DNA from: Candidatus Nitrosoglobus terrae
GTDB lineage: Bacteria; Pseudomonadota; Gammaproteobacteria; Nitrosococcales; Nitrosococcaceae
Direction of reading: 5' to 3'
Assembly (NCBI RefSeq): GCF_002356115.1
Contig: NZ_AP014836.1
Location: forward strand, 1,127,001-1,191,000
DNA: 64,000 bases
This document shows positions 17,810 to 25,354 of the stretch, piece by piece; the first letter of the stretch is position 1, and the number at the start of each line of letters is the position of its first letter. A program made the position numbers and the translations under genes. Below the pieces are notes generated by a model. That model saw nothing but the letters and a program-made list of their open reading frames with translations. It was not told the DNA's origin and did not search any database.

Positions 17810-18815
17810 GAGCTAACCTCATTGCCACTAGAGCAGCTCCCCATAAGCCAACTTTTGGCTCTAGAATAACTTTAACTGGGATCTGCTGTAAGAGAGCAGA
17901 CAATCGCCCTTTATTTAAAAAGGCTTTCATAAAATCGCCTCCTTGTAATCGTTTAAGTATTTTTGGTGCTATCCCGCCCCCTATAAACACTCCACCCCGA
18001 GATAGACTTGTTAGCGCTAAATTACCTGCTTGTGCACCATAGATTTGCGCAAATAAATTTAATGCTTGATTAGCCAAGGGATCTACACGTTCCAAAGCAA
18101 AGTTACTAATTGCTGCCGGGGGATCATCGCTTTCATTTATGGCCATTCTTAGCGCAGGATTTTCAGTTACCTTACCATTTTCTTTAAGAAAATGATAAAT
18201 ATTCACTAGCCCATTACCTGATAATAAATGTTCATAAGAAACATGCTCCAAGCTATGGGAAAGATAGCGCAGTAATTCAATTTGCATCTCCCCCATAGGG
18301 GCAAAGTCTACATGACCTCCTTCAGTAGGTAAAACCTGATAACGCTCTAAATCCTCTCGCCATACTAATAATGCCTGTCCAAGACCTGTACCCGCGCCAA
18401 TAAGGGCTTGAGGGGCTTTTTGCTCTGATTCCCCCAGCTGCAGTACGGCAAAATCATCTGGTTTTAGGCACTCAATACCATAACCTTGCGCCTGAAAATC
18501 ATTGATCAAAGCTATCTGAGGTAAATTAAACTGTTGTTGTAAGTGATCTGAATCTAGTTGCCAAGGAAGATTAGTAGCTTTGGCTATCCCTTTTACTATG
18601 GGTCCTGCTACACCAAAACAAGCGCTAGCCAAACTATTAGCCACTGTTCTATCTATTTCAGCTAAAAACACCTGCAATAGATCATCAAAACTTGAATAAT
18701 CACGACTAGAATAACGCCGGTCTGCAAGAACGCGTCGATCACCCATCCCTATCGGCCAATCTACAACCTGAAGTAGGGTCTTTGTACCCCCAATATCAGC
18801 CGCCAATACTTTCAT
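17796..18815 (-). CDS. glk: Glucokinase
   Basis: ATP-dependent phosphorylation of glucose to glucose-6-phosphate; 339 aa, Glk (ROK-related) family. The phosphate-binding motif is LAADIGGTKTLLQV at the N-terminus. The sugar-binding region is PWQLDSDHLQQ...LINDFQAQGYG with its catalytic Asp, followed by GAGTGLGQALLV and the FIGGGIAPK segment. The start is set at ATG 18815, which forms an ATGA overlap with the pgl stop; a start five codons earlier has no support. Together with pgl it feeds glucose (for instance from trehalose or glycogen breakdown) into the oxidative pentose phosphate or Entner-Doudoroff route. Confidence 0.94.
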   Translation of the reverse strand: MKVLAADIGGTKTLLQVVDWPIGMGDRRVLADRRYSSRDYSSFDDLLQVFLAEIDRTVANSLASACFGVAGPIVKGIAKATNLPWQLDSDHLQQQFNLPQIALINDFQAQGYGIECLKPDDFAVLQLGESEQKAPQALIGAGTGLGQALLVWREDLERYQVLPTEGGHVDFAPMGEMQIELLRYLSHSLEHVSYEHLLSGNGLVNIYHFLKENGKVTENPALRMAINESDDPPAAISNFALERVDPLANQALNLFAQIYGAQAGNLALTSLSRGGVFIGGGIAPKILKRLQGGDFMKAFLNKGRLSALLQQIPVKVILEPKVGLWGAALVAMRLAHGKS

Positions 18816-19540
18816 TTCTGGTGCTCCCACTCATGAGCTGCATCTGTATCTAGGTACCAGTGAACCTCTCCTTCAGCCTGCAATCGTTGTGCTGGAAAAT
18901 CTCTACCTTGCGGTTCGGATAATATACAAGCAATTACCGGTGCCTTATCAATACCCGCAACAAGGAATAAAACTTGGCGAGCCTTCTCAATTACAGGATA
19001 GGTAATACTAACGCGCCAAGTATTTAATTTTTCTACATAAACTTCGGCCACCAAGCGATTACGTTCCGTTAATATGGAAGTTCCAGGAAACAATGAAGCC
19101 GTATGACCATCAGAACCCACTCCTAACAGCACAAGGTCAAAATGCTCACCTTCAGGTAAGGAAGATTTTAACATTTGCGTATAGCTATCTGCCGCTAGCT
19201 TCGGATCTGGGTATTCTGTTTGTATTCTCAAGATCTGCTGTGGCGGGATAGGAACTAAATCAAGTAGAGACTCTCGCGCCATACGATAATTACTATCGGG
19301 ATGATCCATGGGTACGTAACGCTCATCCCCAAAGTAGATATAAACCCGCTTCCAGTCTATTTGACTCACATAAGGCTCACTTGCTAGCAATTGATATAAA
19401 CCCTTTGGGGTATTGCCTCCTGCTAAGGCAACATGGAAAGCCCCTCTTTGCTCGATAGCAAGCCTCGCAATTTTACCCCAGTACTCCGCTGCCCCATGAT
19501 AAAGTGCAGATTTAGTAAGAAAAACTTGGATCTTATCCAT
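18812..19540 (-). CDS. pgl: 6-phosphogluconolactonase
   Basis: Hydrolyses 6-phosphogluconolactone to 6-phosphogluconate, the second oxidative pentose-phosphate step. 242 aa, DevB/SOL type. Diagnostic stretches are VALAGGNTPKGLYQLL, IYFGDERYVPMDHPDSNYRMA and LVLLGVGSDGHTASLFPGT. It heads the pgl-glk-apaG-apaH cluster, with its stop overlapping the glk start by four bases. The zwf gene that usually accompanies it is not in the window. Confidence 0.95.
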   Translation of the reverse strand: MDKIQVFLTKSALYHGAAEYWGKIARLAIEQRGAFHVALAGGNTPKGLYQLLASEPYVSQIDWKRVYIYFGDERYVPMDHPDSNYRMARESLLDLVPIPPQQILRIQTEYPDPKLAADSYTQMLKSSLPEGEHFDLVLLGVGSDGHTASLFPGTSILTERNRLVAEVYVEKLNTWRVSITYPVIEKARQVLFLVAGIDKAPVIACILSEPQGRDFPAQRLQAEGEVHWYLDTDAAHEWEHQK

Positions 19541-19569
19541 AACTAATTACCTGTATTTTAAAATATAGC

Positions 19570-19821
19570 CTACTCGTCATCATCACCTCTGGCAATCTCT
19601 ACCCTCATTTGTTTAAATAAGGCAACCAAAGCTCCAATTGCTAATAAGGTTGGAGTAAAAAATAAAAACATCCCACCTGCGACAGCACCTGCGGTTAGTG
19701 GTACCTCCATAAAAACCTTACTATTAGATTTATAAATAACTAAACGATGTAGATTGCTTCTTTTAGTCAGTTCTTTTGCAAAACTTAAAAACTCTTCATA
19801 TTTTTCTTTAGATTTTTCCAT
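19570..19821 (-). CDS. DUF4342-like small membrane protein
   Basis: 83 aa. A charged N-terminal helix (EKYEEFLSFAKELTKRSNLHRLVIYK) precedes a hydrophobic region (about 40-68, EVPLTAGAVAGGMFLFFTPT onward) and an acidic tail (EIARGDDDE). This pattern of 'response to stress, then VPL...GA...TPTLLAIGA' resembles DUF4342, a widespread family without a known role. It precedes pgl on the same strand by 29 nt and diverges from the first porin gene. A decayed second copy exists at 21487-21680. Confidence 0.65.
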   Translation of the reverse strand: MEKSKEKYEEFLSFAKELTKRSNLHRLVIYKSNSKVFMEVPLTAGAVAGGMFLFFTPTLLAIGALVALFKQMRVEIARGDDDE

Positions 19822-19982
19822 CTGATTTATTGCCTATCTCACTAATTTTCTAAATGATTGCTATCCAGCTCCCAATTAAAACAATATACACTGAATCCCT
19901 ACTTATCATGGGCCATAGAGATAAAAACTATTCCATTTGGATTCAGTCATTTTAGCAATGAAACCGCCATTCAATCAGCATA

Positions 19983-20031
19983 TTATTTAATATAAAAACA
20001 AATAATTATTATTTGTTTTTATATTAAATAA
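19983..20031. repeat. 49-nt perfect AT-rich palindrome upstream of porin copy 1
   Basis: Two perfect 24-base arms (19983-20006 and 20008-20031) surround a single central T. The arms are almost purely A/T, with one C/G pair. It begins 161 nt after the divergent DUF4342-like start and ends 40 nt before the porin start, so it lies in the divergent promoter region. As RNA it would form a hairpin in the porin leader; as DNA it could be a cruciform or a dimeric regulator site. Porin copy 2 carries a palindrome in the corresponding place. Confidence 0.9.
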
Positions 20032-20071
20032 AGATAAGGCTGATTTCTAAATTTTTAGATTTTAGAAATTC

Positions 20072-21466
20072 ATGCCAATACCCGATATAAGATTTACAAC
20101 TTACTACAATCTCTTTAAAGATTCTGTTCCTATGACAAGGATGAAAAAATTTCAATGGCTAGTTGTGTTCATTCTATCTGTGAGCAAAGTATCTTGGTCT
20201 AGAGATCTATTCATAGAAGAGCACTTAAAAGAAAAAGCGCAAAAAAATCAAACTAAAGAGCAAATTAAAAAACCTTATCGAGAATCTACCCAACAATCAA
20301 CCCCAAAAACTTCAACTATAAGCGTAGGAGAAAATGGCATTGTAATACGCTCAGCTGACGAGGCCTTTAAAGTTAGATTCGGTATTACCCTTGAGATGGA
20401 CGGTCGATTCTTCTTAGATCACAATACTCCCAATCTTGAAGAGCTCAGACGTGCTCGCCCTATTATTGAAGGAATTTTATTCCGATACTTTAACTTTAGG
20501 CTTGCACCAGATGTTGGGCAAAATCGAAAAATATTTGCTGATGGTTATCTAGGATTTAATTACTGGCCACAATTCCGGATACAAGCAGGTAAGTTCAGAC
20601 CCCCTTTGGGGCTAGAAATGCAACAACCTGCCTCAGAGACTTTATTTATAGAACGAGGCTTACCCAGTGATCTGGTTTATAACCGAAATATCGGCGCTCA
20701 GTTTTATGGTGATGCGCTGGAAAATCGCCTAGAGTATCATCTTGGCCTCTTTAGGGGAGCGCGGGACAATACCCCTGTCACTGACCTTGAGGAAGCAGAC
20801 GGCATAGATTTTATTGCTCGGGTATTTAGTCATCCATTCATTAATCACTCAACAAACTGGCTAAAAGGGCTAGGAGTCGGGATCGCAGGTAGCTATGGGG
20901 ATATTCGAGGAGCGCTCTCTAGTCTTCGAATTCCTTCCCAAGGTGTGGGTGGCATTAATTTTTTCACTTATAACAAAGGCGTTATATCCGCTGGCGAGCG
21001 CTATATAATCACACCGCAACTATACTACACTTGGAAATCTTTCCGCCTATTGGGGGATTATATTTATAGCTCACGGGAAGTACAAAGCAAAAATAATTTA
21101 GGTACTATAGGTTATCGAGCTTGGCAGCTAGCAGCCTCCTATGTGCTTACTGGAGAGAAAACTGTTTATCTTAAAAGGGTAAGGCCACGGCAATCAATTA
21201 ACCCAGCTCAAGGAGCTTGGGGGGCATTCGAAATCAAAGCCCGTTATGATGAACTCTATATAGATCGAGGCGCTTTCCCAGTATTTGCTAATCCAATTAA
21301 AAGCGCCCACAGCGCCAAATCATGGACAGTAGGTATTAATTGGTACTTAACTCCCAATATTGAAACTGAGCTAGAATATCAACAGGGATATTTTAAAGGG
21401 GGGGCCATCACTGGAGATATGCCCTCAGAGCGACTGATTATGGCACGATTACAGTTTGCTTTTTAA
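20072..21466 (+). CDS. Phosphate-selective porin O/P family outer-membrane protein, copy 1
   Basis: 464 aa. A 16- or 18-strand porin of the Porin_O_P (OprP/OprO) family, which in Pseudomonas carries phosphate and polyphosphate; substrate unverified here. A signal peptide (MKKFQWLVVFILSVSKVSWS) starts at residue 24, so the true start may be 20132 or 20141. The parallel position of the signal in copy 2 supports the longer form at 20072. A Lys/Gln-rich linker follows, then the barrel with GRFFLDHNTPNLEELRRARP, YWPQFRIQAGKFRPPLGLE and ETLFIERGLPSDLVYNRNIG. The C-terminal residues are RLQFAF, the terminal-Phe signal for BAM assembly. It is about two-thirds identical in many blocks to the next gene. 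Confidence 0.9.
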   Translation: MPIPDIRFTTYYNLFKDSVPMTRMKKFQWLVVFILSVSKVSWSRDLFIEEHLKEKAQKNQTKEQIKKPYRESTQQSTPKTSTISVGENGIVIRSADEAFKVRFGITLEMDGRFFLDHNTPNLEELRRARPIIEGILFRYFNFRLAPDVGQNRKIFADGYLGFNYWPQFRIQAGKFRPPLGLEMQQPASETLFIERGLPSDLVYNRNIGAQFYGDALENRLEYHLGLFRGARDNTPVTDLEEADGIDFIARVFSHPFINHSTNWLKGLGVGIAGSYGDIRGALSSLRIPSQGVGGINFFTYNKGVISAGERYIITPQLYYTWKSFRLLGDYIYSSREVQSKNNLGTIGYRAWQLAASYVLTGEKTVYLKRVRPRQSINPAQGAWGAFEIKARYDELYIDRGAFPVFANPIKSAHSAKSWTVGINWYLTPNIETELEYQQGYFKGGAITGDMPSERLIMARLQFAF

Positions 21467-21486
21467 ATTTCTAACTATCCTCTTTC

Positions 21487-21680
21487 CTAATCAGTATTCC
21501 AATTACCAAAAACGCTAGGGTAAAAAAACAAAAATACTTCACCTGCTATAGCCCCTACTGTGAATTGACACCAACTCATATTAGCCTTTCTATAAAAAGT
21601 AGCTATAAACTACAGTCGCTTATTACCTTACCTATCTGCTCTTCTACTCTATAGAAGCCAAAAGTATAAGACATCTTATA
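21487..21680 (-). pseudogene. Decayed second copy of the DUF4342-like gene
   Basis: The 495-nt gap between the porins is not empty. On the minus strand it encodes FTVGAIAGEVFLFFYPSVFG, clearly matching LTAGAVAGGMFLFFTPTLLA of the gene at 19570-19821, and then runs into a stop at 21487. At the nucleotide level similarity continues toward the former N-terminus (for example ataaactacagtcgctta against taaacgatgtagattgctt) but no long frame survives. The relic holds the same relative place and orientation to porin 2 as the intact gene holds to porin 1. This marks the boundary of a tandem duplication. Confidence 0.75.
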
Positions 21681-21856
21681 AAACAGTAAGTATTACTTTT
21701 TTTAAATAATTCTAATAAAAACTAGAGAACAAATCCCGCCTAAAAAACTAAGATTAATCAGGCTACTAGATATCTTTCAGCCCATTCATAGTAAGTAATT
21801 TATTTCTTGACCATACCCTTCCAATCTTAGCAAAGAAATAGCCATCCTCTATATAA

Positions 21857-21886
21857 TATTATTTTATATTTAAATATAAAATAATA
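21857..21886. repeat. 30-nt perfect AT-only palindrome upstream of porin copy 2
   Basis: Fifteen-base arms (21857-21871 and 21872-21886) are perfectly self-complementary with no spacer and consist only of A and T. The palindrome ends 75 nt before the porin start. The preceding sequence (tcttagcaaagaaatagccat) aligns with ttttagcaatgaaaccgccat before the palindrome of copy 1. The two palindromes are therefore positional equivalents although their sequences differ. Confidence 0.85.
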
Positions 21887-21961
21887 ATTTTTATTTATAT
21901 ATAAATTTCATATAAAACAATACCGAAAGACTGTAAATCCTGAATTCTCAAGGAGCTTGAT

Positions 21962-23365
21962 ATGTCTCTCGGCCAATTGAAGAAAATCACTATCGACCAC
22001 AAATACCTTAAGTATTTCACTTTCAAGGCGATGATAAAAAGCTTTCAAGTATCAGCTATATTCATTCTACTTATAAATAAAACGTCCTGGGCTGAAACTC
22101 AATCTTTAGGCGGTTATCCAAAAAAAGAAATACAAAAAAACCAGATTACAGAACAATCTCAAAAAGCTAAACAAGAACCCATCCAGCAAAAAATACAGAA
22201 AACACCCACTATTGGTTTTGAGGAGAATAGCGGATTCTTCTTACGATCCACTGACCATGCCTTTGAAATCAAGCTAGGTCTTAATTTTCAGACAGATGGC
22301 CGTTTCTTCTTTGATAACAATACCCCAAATATCTTAGAGTTCAGGCGCGTCCGACCCATCATCAGAGGCACCTTGTTCCGGCACATTGAATTCAAATTTA
22401 TGCCAGATTTTGGGCAAGGAAAAACAAACTATCTACTTGATGATTACCTAACCTTTAATTACTGGCCGCAGTTCCAAATACAAATCGGCAAATTCAAACC
22501 ACCTGTAGGGCTTGAGAGATTACAGTCAGCTCAAGATACTTTATTTATGGAACGAGGCTTACCCAGTAATCTAATTCCCAATCGAGATATTGGCATACAG
22601 CTATATGGCGATATGCTATTAAAACGACTCACTTACCAAATCGGCACATTCTTTACCGGTGCGCCGGATAATACCAACACCACCGACATCGACCAAAACA
22701 GTGGCAAGGAGTTTGATGCTAGGATTTTCACCCATCCTTTTCTTAATCACTCAATAAGCTGGCTTAGGGGTCTTGGAATTGGCGTTGGAAGCAGCTATGG
22801 AAGCACTCAAGGAAAGCTGGCTAAATTTAAAATCCCTAATGGAGGAGAGGGAGTAATCAATTTTTTCACCTATGACAAAGACGTTATGGCCGCTGGAGAG
22901 CGCCTTATCATCTCACCACAGCTATACTACTCTTGGAAATCTTTCAGCCTATTGGGAGAATATGCCTATAATTCCCAAGAAGTCCAAAAAAAATCTGATC
23001 TAAACACTATACACAATCAAGCTTGGCAGCTGGCCTCTTCCTATGTAATCACTGGAGAGAATCCCTCTTACGAAGGAGTCACACCTCAGAGAAAATTTGA
23101 TCCTACTCGAGGAGCCTGGGGCGCATTAGAGATCAAGGCCCGCTATAATGAATTCTATATAGATTCAAACGCTTTCCCAGTATTTGCCAATCCAACTAAA
23201 AATGCCCACAGCGTTAAAGCTTGGGCGGTAGGTATTAACTGGTACCTCATGCGCAGAACAAAAGTGATGCTAGAGTATGAAGAAGCGTATTTCTGGGGTG
23301 GAGCGACTTCTAGAGATATGCCAACAGAACGACTGCTTATGTCGCGATTACAGTTCGCTTTTTAA
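21962..23365 (+). CDS. Phosphate-selective porin O/P family outer-membrane protein, copy 2
   Basis: 467 aa, a paralogue of the preceding porin over its whole length. The start at 21962 has an AAGGAG ribosome binding site six bases upstream. A 24-residue extension precedes the signal peptide (MIKSFQVSAIFILLINKTSWA), then a Lys/Gln-rich linker and the barrel: GRFFFDNNTPNILEFRRVRP, YWPQFQIQIGKFKPPVGLE and TLFMERGLPSNLIPNRDIG. It ends in RLQFAF, the outer-membrane assembly signal. Blocks near the C-terminus (INFFTYDKDVMAAGERLIIS, FPVFANPTKNAHSVKAW) track copy 1 closely, while loop regions such as TGAPDNTNTTDIDQN differ, suggesting altered pore or surface properties. Confidence 0.9.
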   Translation: MSLGQLKKITIDHKYLKYFTFKAMIKSFQVSAIFILLINKTSWAETQSLGGYPKKEIQKNQITEQSQKAKQEPIQQKIQKTPTIGFEENSGFFLRSTDHAFEIKLGLNFQTDGRFFFDNNTPNILEFRRVRPIIRGTLFRHIEFKFMPDFGQGKTNYLLDDYLTFNYWPQFQIQIGKFKPPVGLERLQSAQDTLFMERGLPSNLIPNRDIGIQLYGDMLLKRLTYQIGTFFTGAPDNTNTTDIDQNSGKEFDARIFTHPFLNHSISWLRGLGIGVGSSYGSTQGKLAKFKIPNGGEGVINFFTYDKDVMAAGERLIISPQLYYSWKSFSLLGEYAYNSQEVQKKSDLNTIHNQAWQLASSYVITGENPSYEGVTPQRKFDPTRGAWGALEIKARYNEFYIDSNAFPVFANPTKNAHSVKAWAVGINWYLMRRTKVMLEYEEAYFWGGATSRDMPTERLLMSRLQFAF

Positions 23366-23384
23366 ATTTTTAGAAAAACCTAGA

Positions 23385-23409
23385 TCCTATTTTACTTGTT
23401 TAAATAGGA
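23385..23409 (+). terminator. Possible terminator hairpin after porin 2
   Basis: TCCTATTT and AAATAGGA form an 8-bp perfect stem around a 9-nt loop, 20 nt after the porin stop. There is no clear U tract, so intrinsic termination is uncertain. Base composition changes to GC-rich immediately after it. Confidence 0.4.
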
Positions 23410-23830
23410 GGCACCTCACGAAATCGTACGCTAAGCACATTAGGCAGCCAGCAATACAGCGTCAGGGCGCATTCCGAATCCTTAACGTACAGTAGTTTCA
23501 TCCGAATCATACGGTCGCCCCTTGTATGACGCTTCATGAGCGCCAAGGTACGCACCTTCCCAGCTGATAAACGAATACCGCTCGACGGTGTCGGGCGCGC
23601 GCTTGCAGGCCGAGCTTGACACACTGAATTGTGAGCTTCTACACAACCTTAGCATCCACCTCCGCATACCAGTTACGTACTAGCCGCTTGACCTGCCAGC
23701 ACAACAGCCCCACCCCAGTACCTCGGCGATCACGCCGACCCGTTCCACCTCACGCTGCGACATCCCCATCTCCATGCCCGTCTCCTCATCTTCAAAAAAG
23801 GGGACACTTATAACTTGCACAAAGAGAATA
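23410..23830 (-). pseudogene. Transposase-like relic (possible ISNCY-type) in GC-rich DNA
   Basis: This ~420-nt stretch contains no intact gene. On the minus strand a frame opening near 23775 reads MEMGMSQREVERVGVIAEVL and, after a frameshift, CWQVKRLVRNWYAEVDA. Together these look like the N-terminal helix-turn-helix of an ISNCY-type transposase (MSQRE...VI...VKRLVR). The following minus-strand DNA has short open pieces with no family I recognise. The composition is much richer in G and C than the porins. I read it as a remnant of a mobile element carried in with the PEP-CTERM gene. The family name is tentative. Confidence 0.4.
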
Positions 23831-23942
23831 GATCTGCGTCTTGACAAACGTCTGGCACAGGTGTAGAGGGAAAACGTCCGCTAGCACCGTCTACGGCAAT
23901 AGTTTTTGGGGCGATAAAGAACATGACTAGTTCACGTCTATT

Positions 23943-25163
23943 ATGAAGAGGATTAAAGATATGAACAGAAAAAAAATTATAACCGTGCTTGGTTTAAGCG
24001 GGCTGCTGGCAGTTGCGGCGGACACCGCGTACGCGACACCCACATCGTTCAGCATAACCAGGATCACCAACATCGTCGATCCCGCAAACCCAACCTTCAC
24101 GCAGGCGCTTGGGATTAACAACAGCAATGCCATCGTCGGCTATGGGAATGCAACGAACTTTGATGGATTCCAGACAGCCGCGCCGTTCGCTCCGGGCAAT
24201 TTCATGCGGGAGAACTTCCCCAATTCCTCCCCGCCGCCCTCCACATTCTTTACCCAAGTGGTCGGTATTGACGGCGCGGGGGATACCGTGGGGTTTTATG
24301 TCACCAATCCGGCGGTTGGAACCACCAGCGGCTTTGAAAAGATAGCTGGCGGCGCATTCACCACCATCAATCAGCCTGGCTTTGTGTTCAATCAATTGCT
24401 TGGCATCAACCAGTCCGGCAATGAGATCGCCGGCTATTCGTCCACCGATCCCGCTGGATTGACGCACCAGCAGGCCTTCACCTTCGGCGACGGGAAACTT
24501 ACTAACGTCAACGCCTTGCTGCCAGCGAACTTTAACAGCCAAGCAACCGGCGTGAACAACGCCGGCACGGTGGTCGGTTTTTACCAGAATGCCGCCGGCA
24601 ATTTCTCGGGTTTCATAGATACAGGTGGCAATATCTCATCCTTCCAGTTTCCAGGGTCCACATCCACGCAGGCCCTCGGGATCAACAATATGGGTAATAT
24701 CGTCGGGACTTATACCGCAGCGAACGGCAATACGCTCGGTTTCCTTGATCGTGGTGGCGCTTTCACAACGCTAGATCCCTTCGGGTCAACATCGGTAACC
24801 GCCAACGGCATCAACGATTCTGGCCATATCGTGGGGTTCTATACCGCCGCAGCGAACGGCAACACGATCGGCTTTGCAGCAAGCCCAAGCCCCATCGTGT
24901 CCGCACCCGAGCCATCCTCGGTGCTGCTGCTCGGCACCGGTCTGGTGGGGCTGGCTTTTTTTGCTTGGAGGCGTCAACGCCTGCATGAATCCGTCCATTT
25001 GAAGGTACATTGCAGATTGCTTGACATCCAAGACCGCTATGCAATATCAGTGGGTTATCCATTCGACCGAGCCGGATACGATATGATTGAGTTCGACCGG
25101 CACGCCGAGTCGCGCAAGACCTTGCTGCCGCCGAACCTGTTCCAGCGTATCGTTATCGTTTGA
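23943..25163 (+). CDS. PEP-CTERM sorting-domain protein with HAF-like repeats
   Basis: 406 aa. A signal peptide (IITVLGLSGLLAVAADTAYA) is followed by at least six repeats of about 45 residues, each holding a G(I/V)(N/D)..G..VG(F/Y) core: GINNSNAIVGYG, GIDGAGDTVGFY, GINQSGNEIAGY, GVNNAGTVVGFY, GINNMGNIVGTY and GINDSGHIVGFY. These resemble extracellular HAF-type beta repeats. A PEP-CTERM signal follows (APEPSSVLLLGTG, hydrophobic helix, then RRQR), which an exosortase would process; none is encoded in the window. Unusually, the frame runs on for about 60 residues past RRQR. The Met at 23961 has AAGAGG upstream and may be the true start. GC content is far above the neighbours, indicating recent transfer. 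Confidence 0.8.
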   Translation: MKRIKDMNRKKIITVLGLSGLLAVAADTAYATPTSFSITRITNIVDPANPTFTQALGINNSNAIVGYGNATNFDGFQTAAPFAPGNFMRENFPNSSPPPSTFFTQVVGIDGAGDTVGFYVTNPAVGTTSGFEKIAGGAFTTINQPGFVFNQLLGINQSGNEIAGYSSTDPAGLTHQQAFTFGDGKLTNVNALLPANFNSQATGVNNAGTVVGFYQNAAGNFSGFIDTGGNISSFQFPGSTSTQALGINNMGNIVGTYTAANGNTLGFLDRGGAFTTLDPFGSTSVTANGINDSGHIVGFYTAAANGNTIGFAASPSPIVSAPEPSSVLLLGTGLVGLAFFAWRRQRLHESVHLKVHCRLLDIQDRYAISVGYPFDRAGYDMIEFDRHAESRKTLLPPNLFQRIVIV

Positions 25164-25196
25164 ACGAACTCCTATCCACGCACATCGAGGAAGGGA

Positions 25197-25229
25197 GTAA
25201 AAAGGGCAGCCCACTTGGGTTGCCCTTCT
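25197..25229 (-). terminator. Rho-independent terminator of tRNA-Thr
   Basis: On the minus strand, about 10 nt after the tRNA CCA end, AAGGGCAACCCA and TGGGCTGCCCTT form a 12-bp stem (one G-U) with a 3-nt loop, followed directly by TTTTT. This is a textbook intrinsic terminator. Confidence 0.85.
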
Positions 25230-25238
25230 CACTTCAAG

Positions 25239-25314
25239 TGGTGCCGGAGATAGGAGTCGAACCTACGACCTTGGCATTACGAATGCCCTGCTCTACCAAC
25301 TGAGCTACTCCGGC
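25239..25314 (-). tRNA. tRNA-Thr(CGU)
   Basis: A 76-nt cloverleaf with encoded CCA. The acceptor GCCGGAG pairs with CTCCGGC and the D arm is GCTCAGTTGGTAGAGC. The anticodon loop TTCGTAA gives anticodon CGU, and the T loop is TTCGACT. The first anticodon-stem pair (G27-A43) is mismatched. It lies downstream of hppA on the same strand; its 3' end faces the GC-rich PEP-CTERM patch, a position where islands often integrate. Confidence 0.93.
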
Positions 25315-25354
25315 AAAATATTCTCTCTATCCTTACTAAGTATTAACTTTTATA

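Noticed and set aside
23994-25062. Long minus-strand open frames opposite the PEP-CTERM gene
   Set aside because: High GC content creates shadow frames; the plus strand has a signal peptide, repeats and a sorting motif.
25230-25320. tRNA-Thr as a proven integration site
   Set aside because: The terminator is intact beside the tRNA and I found no repeated tRNA end or integrase gene in the window.
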